Source: KBS-96 sp049585195
GTDB lineage: Bacteria > Acidobacteriota > Terriglobia > Bryobacterales > Bryobacteraceae
DNA: 64,000 nt
Assembly (NCBI GenBank): GCA_049585195.1
Contig: JBAUZG010000326.1
Coordinates: 1 to 64,000, forward strand
Direction of reading: 5' to 3'
A program made the position numbers and the translations under genes. The notes under the pieces were generated by a model. That model had not been told where the DNA came from, made no database searches, and saw only the letters and a program-made list of their open reading frames with translations. The first letter of the stretch is position 1, and each line of letters opens with the position of its first letter. Below, piece after piece: positions 1-8,167 of this stretch.

Positions 1-2
1 GG

Positions 3-479
3 GGGGGGTGGGGGGGGGGCGGAAGAGGTACAGGCGGACGGCGCGGCAGCACCGCCAACCTTCCGGCATTCTACGGGGTAGTGCGATGGGAAAGCGCCAA
101 GCCTGTTCTTACGGCACTGAAAAAGGATTTACCGAAAGATCTCGAGGACCATTACGTAATTGGCGTTTCGGGTTTCCCGCTCAGCCTTCAGGAAAGGGAA
201 CCTCAAACGGAAAGCGGCGAATCGGCGAGCGGCCGGCTCGACGACCTCAAGCAGGTGACAACCCTGAGAGCGAAGCGAAAAGATCCGGCTCAGCCCGGTA
301 TCGTCATGCGAAGCTCCGACACTGATGGCCCGATCATTCTATTTGCATTCTCGCGTGATGTGATTGCCATTGAGCCAACCGATAAGAACGTCGAATTTCA
401 GACTCAATTTGGCCTGCTGGATATTAGCGCCAGATTCGATCCTAAACAGATGGCTTACCGAGGCGAACTTGCCCTCTAG
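3..479 (+). CDS. Hypothetical protein, 5' truncated by the window edge
   Basis: An open frame runs from the window edge to the stop at 477-479. The first codons are an almost pure run of G that reads as a poly-glycine/arginine linker, followed by a compact domain beginning near 'NLPAFYGVVRWESA'. A GTG at 81 could be read as a start, but the frame stays open upstream and the protein sequence stays coherent, so the gene is probably cut by the edge. No catalytic motif, signal peptide or membrane segment is visible. I do not recognise the family. It faces the convergent SDR gene at 543. Confidence 0.55.
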   Translation, partial: GGWGGGGRGTGGRRGSTANLPAFYGVVRWESAKPVLTALKKDLPKDLEDHYVIGVSGFPLSLQEREPQTESGESASGRLDDLKQVTTLRAKRKDPAQPGIVMRSSDTDGPIILFAFSRDVIAIEPTDKNVEFQTQFGLLDISARFDPKQMAYRGELAL

Positions 480-542
480 TCGTTATACGGCCGAGGAGCG
501 AACCCGCTGTAGAGGCGAGGCCTGCCTCGTCCTGGCGCTCTC

Positions 543-1256
543 TCAGCGCTGACTCAGTCCACCGTCAACGGCCAAAATCTGGCCGGTGATGAAAGTGGGT
601 GCGGTCAGAAAAAAATGAACTGCTTCCGCGATCTCATCCGCAGTTCCAGCGCGGCGCATAGGAGTTGTGTCAACCATCTTTCGCGCTTCCGCATCCATGT
701 CGCCAAACCTAATGACGCCCGGTGCAATCGAGTTAACCGTAATTTCAGGAGCGAGCGCCTTGGCCAGTGCTCGCGTCATCATGATCAATCCCGCTTTTGA
801 CGCGCAGTAATGAACATGGCCGGCCCAAGGGCGAATGCCGCCCAACGAGCTGATATTCACGATGCGGCCCGACCCTTTTTCTTTCATCATGCGCGCACCC
901 TCCTGGCAGCAGAAAAATGCGCCTTTCAGATTTACGTTGTGAATAAAATCCCAGTCGGCCTCTGTGATGGAAAGCGGATCGAAACGCGTAAACCGGGCGG
1001 CATTGTTGACCAGACAATCGATGAGACCAAAGCGTTCACCGATCTCCCCAAATAAACGCCGGATCTCGTCCACGTGCGCCAAGTCGGCTTGAAAGATGGG
1101 GGCGCCGCCGCAAGCCTCCGACACTTCGCGCGCCTCCTTACTCGAGGTTCCGAAATGAATGGCAACCAGGAAACCGCGGCGATGAAGCTCGATGGCAATC
1201 GTTCGCCCAATGCGCTTGGCGGCGCCCGTCACCAGTACGCGTTTCGCTTCGCTCAT
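543..1256 (-). CDS. SDR family oxidoreductase, pteridine-reductase-like
   Basis: Short-chain dehydrogenase/reductase of 237 aa, the normal size for a classical SDR; expected to be a cytosolic NAD(P)H-dependent reductase. The nucleotide site is TGAAKRIGR near residues 10-18. The TGxxxRIG form, rather than TGxxxGIG, is known from pteridine reductase/FolM-type SDRs. NNAAR (structural Asn), NISS (catalytic Ser) and YCASKAG (catalytic Tyr and Lys) are all present, so it should be active. It is the last gene of a leftward operon, 17 bp after hemL. The pteridine-reductase assignment rests on the RIG motif and is less sure than the SDR call. Confidence 0.85.
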   Translation of the reverse strand: MSEAKRVLVTGAAKRIGRTIAIELHRRGFLVAIHFGTSSKEAREVSEACGGAPIFQADLAHVDEIRRLFGEIGERFGLIDCLVNNAARFTRFDPLSITEADWDFIHNVNLKGAFFCCQEGARMMKEKGSGRIVNISSLGGIRPWAGHVHYCASKAGLIMMTRALAKALAPEITVNSIAPGVIRFGDMDAEARKMVDTTPMRRAGTADEIAEAVHFFLTAPTFITGQILAVDGGLSQR

Positions 1257-1273
1257 ATCCCATCAGCGCGCAA

Positions 1274-2545
1274 TCATTGAAGATCCTGCTCGCAAAATTC
1301 GCGGATCACGCTTGCTGTCCGGGCCACCTGTTGCTCGGAATGAGCGGCAGACATAAAACCCGCTTCGAATTGCGACGGTGGGAAATAGATTCCGCGCTCG
1401 AGCAGGAAATGAAACAGCTTGCCGAACCGTTTCGTGTCCGATCGTTTGGCCGATTCGAAATCGGTGACCGGCCCGGGCTGCAGAAAAAAAGTGAACATAG
1501 AACCAACCCGATTGACGCACATACATCCAGGCGCCGATGCTGTCAATTGAGCTGTTCTCTCTTCGATAATCGAATAGGTCTCGGGGTGAGCTTCGAGATA
1601 AAGCAACGTGGCGATGCCCGCAGTGACCGCGAGCGGATTTCCGGAGAGTGTCCCCGCCTGGTAGATGGGTCCCACGGGAGCGATTTTCCGCATAATGTCG
1701 GCGCGGCCGCCGTAAGCAGCCAGCGGAAGACCGCCGCCGATGATCTTGCCGAGCGTTGTCATATCGGGCGTTACTCCATACAATGTCTGCGCGCCGCCAT
1801 AGTGCACTCGAAATCCCGTCATCACCTCATCGAAGATGAGAATCGCTCCGTATCTCTCGGTAATGTGGCGCAGACCGGCAAGGAATCCGGGCTTTGGAGG
1901 CACGCAGCCCATGTTGCCCGCAACGGGTTCGACGATCACCGCTGCGATATCGCCGCCCTTGTCGCGGAATGCGCTTTCAACGGCATCCAGATCGTTGAAC
2001 GGAAGCGCAATGGTTGTGTCCGCGAAAGACCTTGGAACGCCGGCCGTATCCGGAATGCCGAGTGTTGCAACGCCGGAGCCTGCCTTTACAAGCAGCGAAT
2101 CGACATGGCCGTGATAGCATCCTTCGAACTTCACAGTGAGCGTCCGGCCGGTGAACCCACGAGCTACCCGCAACGCGCTCATGGTTGCCTCCGTACCCGA
2201 GTTGACAAGGCGCACCATCTCGACCGATGGGACCGCGTCGACGATCATTTCCGCGAGCTCGACTTCGCGCCCGGTAGGCGCGCCGAAGCTGGTTCCGATT
2301 TCAAGCACGCCGGCTAGCGCGTCGATTACTTCCTTAGGGCGGTGACCTAAGATGAGAGGTCCCCACGAGCAAATAAAGTCGATGTATTCGTTCCCATCGA
2401 CGTCGTACAAGCTCGAACCTTCTCCACGCGCGATAAAGCGCGGCGTCCCGCCGACGCTCCGAAACGCTCGAACAGGCGAGTTCACGCCGCCGGGGATGTA
2501 GTTTTGGGCGCGCTCAAAAAGCGATTCCGAATGCGAGACGGTCAT
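1274..2545 (-). CDS. hemL: Glutamate-1-semialdehyde 2,1-aminomutase
   Basis: PLP enzyme converting glutamate-1-semialdehyde to 5-aminolevulinate, the last step of the C5 route into tetrapyrroles. The 423 aa match the family length (about 425-430). Seen: the N-terminal 'YIPGGVNSPVRAF' signature, 'GTEATMSALRVARGFTGR' in the substrate region, 'IFDEVMTGFR' (PLP-binding Asp) and 'LGKIIGGGLPLAAYGG' with the Schiff-base Lys. Its ATG overlaps the stop of the upstream flavoprotein gene by 4 bp, so the two are translationally coupled. The pairing with a geranylgeranyl-reductase-like enzyme is suggestive of tetrapyrrole or quinone side-chain metabolism, but this is inference. Confidence 0.95.
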   Translation of the reverse strand: MTVSHSESLFERAQNYIPGGVNSPVRAFRSVGGTPRFIARGEGSSLYDVDGNEYIDFICSWGPLILGHRPKEVIDALAGVLEIGTSFGAPTGREVELAEMIVDAVPSVEMVRLVNSGTEATMSALRVARGFTGRTLTVKFEGCYHGHVDSLLVKAGSGVATLGIPDTAGVPRSFADTTIALPFNDLDAVESAFRDKGGDIAAVIVEPVAGNMGCVPPKPGFLAGLRHITERYGAILIFDEVMTGFRVHYGGAQTLYGVTPDMTTLGKIIGGGLPLAAYGGRADIMRKIAPVGPIYQAGTLSGNPLAVTAGIATLLYLEAHPETYSIIEERTAQLTASAPGCMCVNRVGSMFTFFLQPGPVTDFESAKRSDTKRFGKLFHFLLERGIYFPPSQFEAGFMSAAHSEQQVARTASVIREFCEQDLQ

Positions 2546-3717
2546 ACCCGCTGCGACAGCACCAGCTTGCGGATGAAGAAACTCATCACCATTTCATGCA
2601 CCGTCCCGTTTACGTTGCGTAGTAAACGATTTTTCAATTCGAGGTACGGTTGTGTGCCCGCAAAAAGGTCTTGCATGATCTCACAAAATTTCGGGCTGCG
2701 CCGCATGAACTGGACCATGCGGCACGGCACGCTCGAGAAGAGGATGTAGGTGCTGAACATTCGCTTCGCCAGTCCGGCGCCGTACGTCAAATCGCGTCCA
2801 AAGTCGTGGCTGATGAGCTGGCGGTAGTGGTCCGCTCCCTTCGCGGGATCCTGATCGGCGATCAGCACCTTACTGGCGAGGTCTGCGGAGCGAATAGCAT
2901 AGTAGAGACCTTCGCCCGTAATCGGGTCCACAAGTCCGCCGGCATCGCCAATGGCCATCCACCCATCGCCGGCCAGCCTGTTATTGCGCCAACCGCGGAA
3001 CTCAAGCGAGGGCAGCATATGACCGTAGAAAGTTGCGTTGGCCCGGGACATACCCCGCTCGTCCATGTAGCGTTCGAGCCGCCCGCGCAGACATTGCGCC
3101 GACTCGCCCTTTCCGCAAATGCCGACCGACAAGTGGCCGCAGCGCGGAAACACCCAGATGTACCCTTCAAGATGGCGCAGGAATTGTATGTCGATATGAG
3201 CCTGGTGGTCGGGAACAAAGTAGCCGAGCGCGTACATCGCGTCACGCGCCGTATACTGCGTCCCCACGTCGCGGAACGGATTGCGAGCCCCTGTCGCTAC
3301 CACGCAGAAATCCGCGTCCATAGTTCCCGACTGTGTTTTCACTTTCCAGCCATTGCCGCTGCGCTGCAAACCAAGCACTCGCGTCTTCTCAATTTCAGCG
3401 CCCGCCGCCTCAGCCCGCTTCAATAACATTCCGTTGAGATCGAAGCGCGAATAAATCAGCAGCGGTTCGTGCAATGACATTTTCACCGCGCCCACCCGAG
3501 GCGCCGCCAGGAATGTGTCTGTTACTAGTTTCTTTGGCGTTTCATTGTGAAAGAGATAGGGATACTGCGCGTAGGCCTTGTAAGTGATTCCTCCTCCACA
3601 CGGCTTCTCCCAGGCAAGCTTCTCATCGAATACGATAGTCCGGAAACCGGCGCCTGCCAGTCGTTCCGCCGTCGTCGAGCCCGCCGGCCCGCCCCCCAAC
3701 ACGGCTACGGTTTTCAT
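2542..3717 (-). CDS. FAD-dependent geranylgeranyl-reductase-family oxidoreductase
   Basis: 391-aa flavoprotein of the geranylgeranyl reductase/p-hydroxybenzoate-hydroxylase fold; the family reduces double bonds in isoprenoid chains of lipids, chlorophyll or quinones. Seen: the N-terminal Rossmann motif 'VLGGGPAGSTTAERLA', an FDEK strand end, the 'EKPCGGGIT' motif typical of this family, 'CVVATGAR', and 'WMAIGDAGGLVDPITGEGL', the second FAD motif. Overlaps the genes on both sides by 4 bp (hemL downstream, lipoprotein upstream). The substrate cannot be read from the sequence; a menaquinone or lipid isoprenoid is plausible. Confidence 0.85.
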   Translation of the reverse strand: MKTVAVLGGGPAGSTTAERLAGAGFRTIVFDEKLAWEKPCGGGITYKAYAQYPYLFHNETPKKLVTDTFLAAPRVGAVKMSLHEPLLIYSRFDLNGMLLKRAEAAGAEIEKTRVLGLQRSGNGWKVKTQSGTMDADFCVVATGARNPFRDVGTQYTARDAMYALGYFVPDHQAHIDIQFLRHLEGYIWVFPRCGHLSVGICGKGESAQCLRGRLERYMDERGMSRANATFYGHMLPSLEFRGWRNNRLAGDGWMAIGDAGGLVDPITGEGLYYAIRSADLASKVLIADQDPAKGADHYRQLISHDFGRDLTYGAGLAKRMFSTYILFSSVPCRMVQFMRRSPKFCEIMQDLFAGTQPYLELKNRLLRNVNGTVHEMVMSFFIRKLVLSQRV

Positions 3718-4217
3718 TTTGTCTGCCCTTGCGATTCTCCTGGCGCCGCCGGCGGCACGTTCATTTGGTCTAAGGGAGGATGACCCGGCGGCAGTTGCTG
3801 AGGCGATTGCTGAACAGGCGGATGACCTGGCGGCAAGTTCTGATCGGCCGCGTTTGCGCCGAATCCATGTCCTTGTGAATCAGCGCGGCCCTTTACCACC
3901 CAATGGCCATCTTTCGGTTCCAGCGTATATTGCATCACCATCCCGCTCTCGATCGAAGGGTTGTTCTTTTCGTGGAACGAGACGGTCGCATGCGCCTGGC
4001 TGCCGGCAAAGGTGACCTTTGTCACATCCACATCCAGCGCCTTCATGTCGAGGCCCACTTTGCCCGAAAGATATTCGATCAGATCGCTGCGCACTTGCTC
4101 CTTCGTTTGCATGCCGTTCCGGCACGACACAAACGCGCATCCCAAAACGAGGCTCACCAGTGCGACACGCGACACGTTTCCGATTATAGCGAGATGTGCC
4201 GCAAGTTCCTGTAACAA
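3714..4217 (-). CDS. Putative lipoprotein with Pro-rich repeated tail
   Basis: 167 aa as drawn from a TTG start at 4217. An internal GTG at 4175 would give a cleaner signal peptide (MSRVALVSLVLGCAFVSC) ending in a lipobox-like Cys, so the real N-terminus may lie there. A TATAAT lies just upstream of that GTG. The middle (about residues 45-120) looks like a small alpha/beta domain. The tail carries two copies of LPPGHPP separated by a short Gln/Pro linker. First gene of the leftward operon; its stop overlaps the flavoprotein start by 4 bp. No function recognised. Confidence 0.6.
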   Translation of the reverse strand: MLQELAAHLAIIGNVSRVALVSLVLGCAFVSCRNGMQTKEQVRSDLIEYLSGKVGLDMKALDVDVTKVTFAGSQAHATVSFHEKNNPSIESGMVMQYTLEPKDGHWVVKGRADSQGHGFGANAADQNLPPGHPPVQQSPQQLPPGHPPLDQMNVPPAAPGESQGQTK

Positions 4218-4274
4218 GGGATGATGAGGCCTGTGGCCGGTGTGGGAGAAAATAAAAGCTTTGGGAGGTGAACG

Positions 4275-5525
4275 GTGACTCGCATGGCTGCAATAATGAC
4301 GATGCTGGTTGCAACGAGCGCCTCAGTCACGGCGCCTAACGGAACCACTATCGGTATCCGGCTGATGACTGCTGTCTCAAGCCAGCAGCCAGCTGGAAAA
4401 CCGGTTCAGGCCGTCGTAACTGTGCCCGTCAAAGTAAACGGCGTGATCGCTATTCCAGTGGGGGCGAAACTCTCCGGCAAAACGGCCGACGTGAAAGCCG
4501 CGCCGACTAGTGCCACGTCCGGCAATGCCAACGATTCAACGGCGACTCTGCGCCTGGTCTTCGACAAGATCCAACCGCCGGGCGGACGCGAGCAAAGCCT
4601 GTCCGCGCAGCTTTCTTCAATTGACAATGCGCGCGAGTCGGTCGGAAGCGATGGGTTGATCACCGGAATAGTCGCTTCAGAAACCTGGGAAGGGCGCTTG
4701 AACCAGGGCATTAGCAAGCTCGAGAACAATCACCCTGGATTGGCAGGATTGCTCGGACAAGCTCGCGATGCCTTTGTGAAGAACGTCGACGCGTCCATTA
4801 GCTATCCGGCCGGCGTGGATATGGAGATCAAGCTCACCAAAGATTTGACCTGTCATCCACCGTCCAACATGACCACGATTCCCGAGATCGCCGCGCTTAA
4901 CCAATTAACGGCGCTGGTCGACGCCCAGCCCGATCGGACCGTTGCCGGCAACCCGCCGAGGCCGTCCGACCTGACAAATCTTGTCTTTATTGGCAGCCAA
5001 CAGGAGATCGACGCCGCATTCAAAGCCGCCGGATGGTTTGCCGCCGCCGAGCGTGACCAGGCATCTACCATGGAAACAGCGCGGGCGATCATCGAGGACC
5101 GCGGTTATCAGGAAGCCCCGGTTTCTGTGTTGCTTCTAGACGGCCATCCACCTGACCTCGTCTTTGAAAAGCAGACCAACACCTTCGCCATGCGGCATCA
5201 TATCCGCATTTGGAAGCGCCCGGTGACCTTCGATGGAAAAGAGTTGTGGGTGGCGGCCGCCACGCATGACACTGGAATCGATTTTTCCCAGGAAAGCCAC
5301 ACATTTACACACAAAATCGACGGCAACATCGATCACGAACGGGCCAAGGTGACCAGCGATCTGACCTTTTCCGGTTACGTGAGCGCCGCGTCTATCGTTC
5401 CCCGATCGAATGTGCCGCCGGATATCAGCAACGCCACTGGAGACAAACTAATTACCGATGGGAAAATGTCGGCGCTTGAATTTCGATCGCAGCCGGTAAG
5501 CCCGTCCACGATCTCGGGAAAGTGA
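4275..5525 (+). CDS. LssY C-terminal-domain protein, probably exported
   Basis: 416 aa from a GTG at 4275, preceded by a strong ribosome site (GGAGGTG, 6 nt away). The N-terminus is a short hydrophobic stretch that could be a signal peptide. Residues about 234-375 ('LVFIGSQQEIDAAFKAAGW' through 'WVAAATHDTGI' and 'HKIDGNIDHERAKV') match the LssY_C domain, which is found at the end of DedA/PAP2-type membrane proteins and in free-standing proteins; its biochemical role is unknown. Residues 25-140 look like a beta-rich domain of the kind found in acidobacterial envelope proteins. It is transcribed divergently from the lipoprotein operon, only 57 bp away. Confidence 0.75.
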   Translation: MTRMAAIMTMLVATSASVTAPNGTTIGIRLMTAVSSQQPAGKPVQAVVTVPVKVNGVIAIPVGAKLSGKTADVKAAPTSATSGNANDSTATLRLVFDKIQPPGGREQSLSAQLSSIDNARESVGSDGLITGIVASETWEGRLNQGISKLENNHPGLAGLLGQARDAFVKNVDASISYPAGVDMEIKLTKDLTCHPPSNMTTIPEIAALNQLTALVDAQPDRTVAGNPPRPSDLTNLVFIGSQQEIDAAFKAAGWFAAAERDQASTMETARAIIEDRGYQEAPVSVLLLDGHPPDLVFEKQTNTFAMRHHIRIWKRPVTFDGKELWVAAATHDTGIDFSQESHTFTHKIDGNIDHERAKVTSDLTFSGYVSAASIVPRSNVPPDISNATGDKLITDGKMSALEFRSQPVSPSTISGK

Positions 5526-5534
5526 AGGCCCTCG

Positions 5535-6383
5535 TTACAATCCCGAGCCACGGGCTTTCCATAAGGAGAGCCTTTCGTCGCGCGGTGTTCCCGTCTCGGC
5601 GGAGTGAAGAAGGGCTGAAAGCTGGTCGAGACTCGGTCGCGATGACGGATTGACATTCAGGCAAGCAAGAATAACGCTTCTGAAGGGGTCAGGCGAAGGG
5701 TGTCCGCCATTCGTGTCGGCATCTCGCCGGTTCGCTTGGAGCTCGCCTGTGTGCTTGCTTCCCTCCTTGACGAGGCTACGTAATGTTTTGCCAAGCGACC
5801 AGATGTCCCAGGCAGATGAGATAATTCCCTCCACCGCTTCCGGCGGAGTCGTGTCCACGCGGGCCGCGAGTGAAAGCGTCCCATAGCCTTCGTCGTTGCC
5901 GCGCACTCGCAGTTCACTAAAATCTCCGAGCTTCCAATCGGTTCCAACTTTAACGACCGTCTGTGGCGAAAGCATGCAATAGACCAGATTCTTCGAATGC
6001 AGATATCGCAGCGAGGATATGATCTGGCTAGTGAACGCGAGGGCTTCTTCCTCGCTAAGTGATTGAACAGCCGGCGCCTCGCCTTGCTCAGTTACGGCAT
6101 AACTGAATGTAAATTCGCCGCGCGACAGCAAGCCGGCTTCAAAGCTGCGAACAATATGGGGATGCTCGAAGAAAGTCGCTTCGAGTAACCTGTTCAGTCT
6201 TTGTTCCGGGTTATCCCCATCCTCCAAAAATAGCCGGATGAGCACTTCACGCTCATCCTCGCGCGAACGTAAGTAATCTCCAAGGAAAATTGCGTGGCCG
6301 CGGTCTGAAGACAAAAGTTTTCGCAGCCGGAGATTTCGCTCAGCATAGTCGCCTTCAATTTGCTCCCAGATTAACTCGGTCAT
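5535..6383 (-). CDS. Protein-kinase-fold pseudokinase
   Basis: 282 aa spanning one eukaryotic-like Ser/Thr kinase fold. The scaffold is clear: LRYLHSKNLV before the catalytic loop, KLGDF at the DFG position, TPPEAV at the APE position and AWDIWSLGKTL (helix F Asp193). The chemistry is lost: the beta-3 Lys is Arg50 (VLIR), the catalytic loop HRDLKPEN is YCMLSPQT (135-142; Asp to Met, Lys to Ser, Asn to Thr), DFG is DFS (154-156) and the N-terminus lacks a glycine-rich loop. Cytosolic, no membrane segment. Last gene of a leftward cluster, 32 bp after the DUF2382 gene. Most likely a binding or scaffold module. Confidence 0.75.
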   Translation of the reverse strand: MTELIWEQIEGDYAERNLRLRKLLSSDRGHAIFLGDYLRSREDEREVLIRLFLEDGDNPEQRLNRLLEATFFEHPHIVRSFEAGLLSRGEFTFSYAVTEQGEAPAVQSLSEEEALAFTSQIISSLRYLHSKNLVYCMLSPQTVVKVGTDWKLGDFSELRVRGNDEGYGTLSLAARVDTTPPEAVEGIISSAWDIWSLGKTLRSLVKEGSKHTGELQANRRDADTNGGHPSPDPFRSVILACLNVNPSSRPSLDQLSALLHSAETGTPRDERLSLWKARGSGL

Positions 6384-6415
6384 GCCTCTACGAGTAGCTC
6401 GCTCATAGGTCGAAC

Positions 6416-6970
6416 TTATCGTTGGTGGTTAGTGTTTGAACCTGGATCGGAGCCTTCCTTGCGCAGGGAAACAATCTGCGGACCACGTTGCAATGTCCGC
6501 TTCTTCGAGATTCGAACTTCCTCGCGCAGAATAAGTTGTTTCTCTACCTTCAACACTTCTTCCATTACCGGAATGATCGTTACGCCATTTTCGACTCGAA
6601 CCTCGGCGGGTGCGCTTAGAACGCGATTGACGATAATTCTCTGAACGTCGACCTCCTCTTTTGCCAGCGACGCGTCGATTCTTGCTTCATCCTCGAGCGC
6701 AGCGTCCGCAGCTCCGGTAGCCGGCGCAGAATTCGGCTCGGCGCCTGAAGAGTTGTTTGTCTGCTGTCCGGGAGCGTTCAGCTCCTTCTCCTCAAGGTAG
6801 AAGGTTCCATCTTGTTGCGGACGAAGGATCGCCGACGGTACCGTGACTTCCGCCCCGTCGTTGAACTTCACGGTATTAAACTCTCGCTTGTCAAGGAAGC
6901 GGGAGGTTCTGAGCACCGTTCCTTTCCGTCCATTACTTACCTTTACTTCGAACTCTTGTAAATTTTCCAT
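6416..6970 (-). CDS. DUF2382 (YsnF/AvaK-like) domain protein
   Basis: 184 aa. Residues 1-65 form a small beta-rich module of the kind (PRC-barrel-like) that often precedes DUF2382. Residues about 95-175 fit DUF2382, with the repeating strands 'IIPVMEEVLKVEKQLILREEV' (21 aa region, positions about 130-150) and RISKKRTLQRGPQIVSLR. The linker is rich in Asn, Ser, Gly and Ala. DUF2382 proteins are often stress-associated; the function is unknown. It sits between the MPN-like membrane protein and the pseudokinase, with gaps of 70 and 32 bp, and is probably co-transcribed with them. Confidence 0.7.
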   Translation of the reverse strand: MENLQEFEVKVSNGRKGTVLRTSRFLDKREFNTVKFNDGAEVTVPSAILRPQQDGTFYLEEKELNAPGQQTNNSSGAEPNSAPATGAADAALEDEARIDASLAKEEVDVQRIIVNRVLSAPAEVRVENGVTIIPVMEEVLKVEKQLILREEVRISKKRTLQRGPQIVSLRKEGSDPGSNTNHQR

Positions 6971-7040
6971 CCGTCATTCTCCTGAAGGTCTAAAACAAGG
7001 CAATGTTACTCGCCCACTTTGCGCAACTTACAAATACGAA

Positions 7041-8099
7041 CTAAGGAGCGGTCGCGACCGAGTCGGCGATATTGTCGCTGCCTTGCCCGAAAACTGCTAG
7101 TCGAAACGATACATGCCGATCGTTCGGACGATATATGATACTGCCGGTTCTTAACAGATCTCCGTCTACTAAGACCGTTCTGCTCGGCGCATTCCCCTCC
7201 CGGATTATTAGCTCCCCCCCTTTGGCTTCGCTCAGCGCGGGCATTTTACGATCCCAGCTCAGCCGCAGATTTTTTCCCTGCCACTCCACTCGCAACGCCA
7301 AGCCGGCCTGGCTTGAACCGCTCGAAGCGCTTTCGTGGCCAGCCGAACCCGAAAGTTGAGAGGTTCGCGCCCGCCCTAATCCTTTCAGGATCATATATGC
7401 TACGAAACAAGCCGCAAGAACCTGAACTACCCATAGAAATACGACACGAAACGAGCGCGAATGGGATGTAGGGGAGATCTCTTCCACCTTTGTCGTTTCC
7501 GGAATGGAGCTATCCGACCGTACAAGTTCTTTGGGAATGTGATCCGCTTCGTCGTTCGAGGGCTCGATTTCCCGCGAAACGTTCGCCTCGCGGCGCAACT
7601 CGCACAAGCCATTGCTTTGATCTTCCAGGAAGAGCCTCGCTCTCCTGGGTCCGCTTACTCCCCGGTTCATCAGCAAAACCACGTGCGGCGTGTCTCCGAA
7701 GCAAGTGCGAATAAGTCTGACGTCTTCTTCCTCCGGTTCGACTATGTCGCCGATGTGGCTGCGATAGAATCCGACCGCCCGGCGTTGGCTATCCGGCGCA
7801 CCAAATGCAGCCATCATCCGTTTGAATTCGAGGCTCCCGGGTCCATTAAGCGCGTACGCATGGTCCTGCTTCTGCATCAGCAACACGGGTTCGCAATCGC
7901 TGATTTCTATAATTGGCCCTGGATTGCCCAGCAGCAGACCGGCAACCTCCGCGGCGCCCGTTGGATTCGACGTTAGCGCCCACTCAGCCTCGTCATCGAG
8001 CTTCCGGGCGACATCCAGGAAAAGATTAACACCGACAGGCGCAGCCGCATCCTCTCCTATCTGAACTCCTAATATCCCCGCCGCCTTGGTGTGTTTCAT
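7041..8099 (-). CDS. Single-pass membrane protein with degenerate MPN/JAB-like domain
   Basis: 352 aa. Residues 25-150 resemble an MPN (JAB/JAMM) domain: EVAGLLLG (Glu51), GFYRSH (110-115) and an Asp at 126, exactly 11 residues after His115 as in the zinc motif HxHx7SxxD. The first His of the pair is Arg113 and the Ser is Glu123, so an isopeptidase site is probably not intact. One membrane helix follows a Ser/Arg-rich stretch at about 220-240 (VVFLWVVQVLAACFVAYMIL). The C-terminal 110 residues are probably periplasmic and beta-rich. The MPN assignment is my inference from motif order and spacing. The 8168-9994 neighbour shares the architecture. Confidence 0.55.
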   Translation of the reverse strand: MKHTKAAGILGVQIGEDAAAPVGVNLFLDVARKLDDEAEWALTSNPTGAAEVAGLLLGNPGPIIEISDCEPVLLMQKQDHAYALNGPGSLEFKRMMAAFGAPDSQRRAVGFYRSHIGDIVEPEEEDVRLIRTCFGDTPHVVLLMNRGVSGPRRARLFLEDQSNGLCELRREANVSREIEPSNDEADHIPKELVRSDSSIPETTKVEEISPTSHSRSFRVVFLWVVQVLAACFVAYMILKGLGRARTSQLSGSAGHESASSGSSQAGLALRVEWQGKNLRLSWDRKMPALSEAKGGELIIREGNAPSRTVLVDGDLLRTGSIIYRPNDRHVSFRLAVFGQGSDNIADSVATAP

Positions 8100-8167
8100 G
8101 GAACCGGCTTTCTCCGTCGAAGGCTATCTAGTCGACACCGCTGTTTTTGGTTAATCGCTAAGCTGCT

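Noticed and set aside
1277..2317. 346-aa open frame opposite hemL
   Set aside because: Antisense shadow of a well-supported gene; composition is Arg/Cys/His-rich and unlike a real protein.
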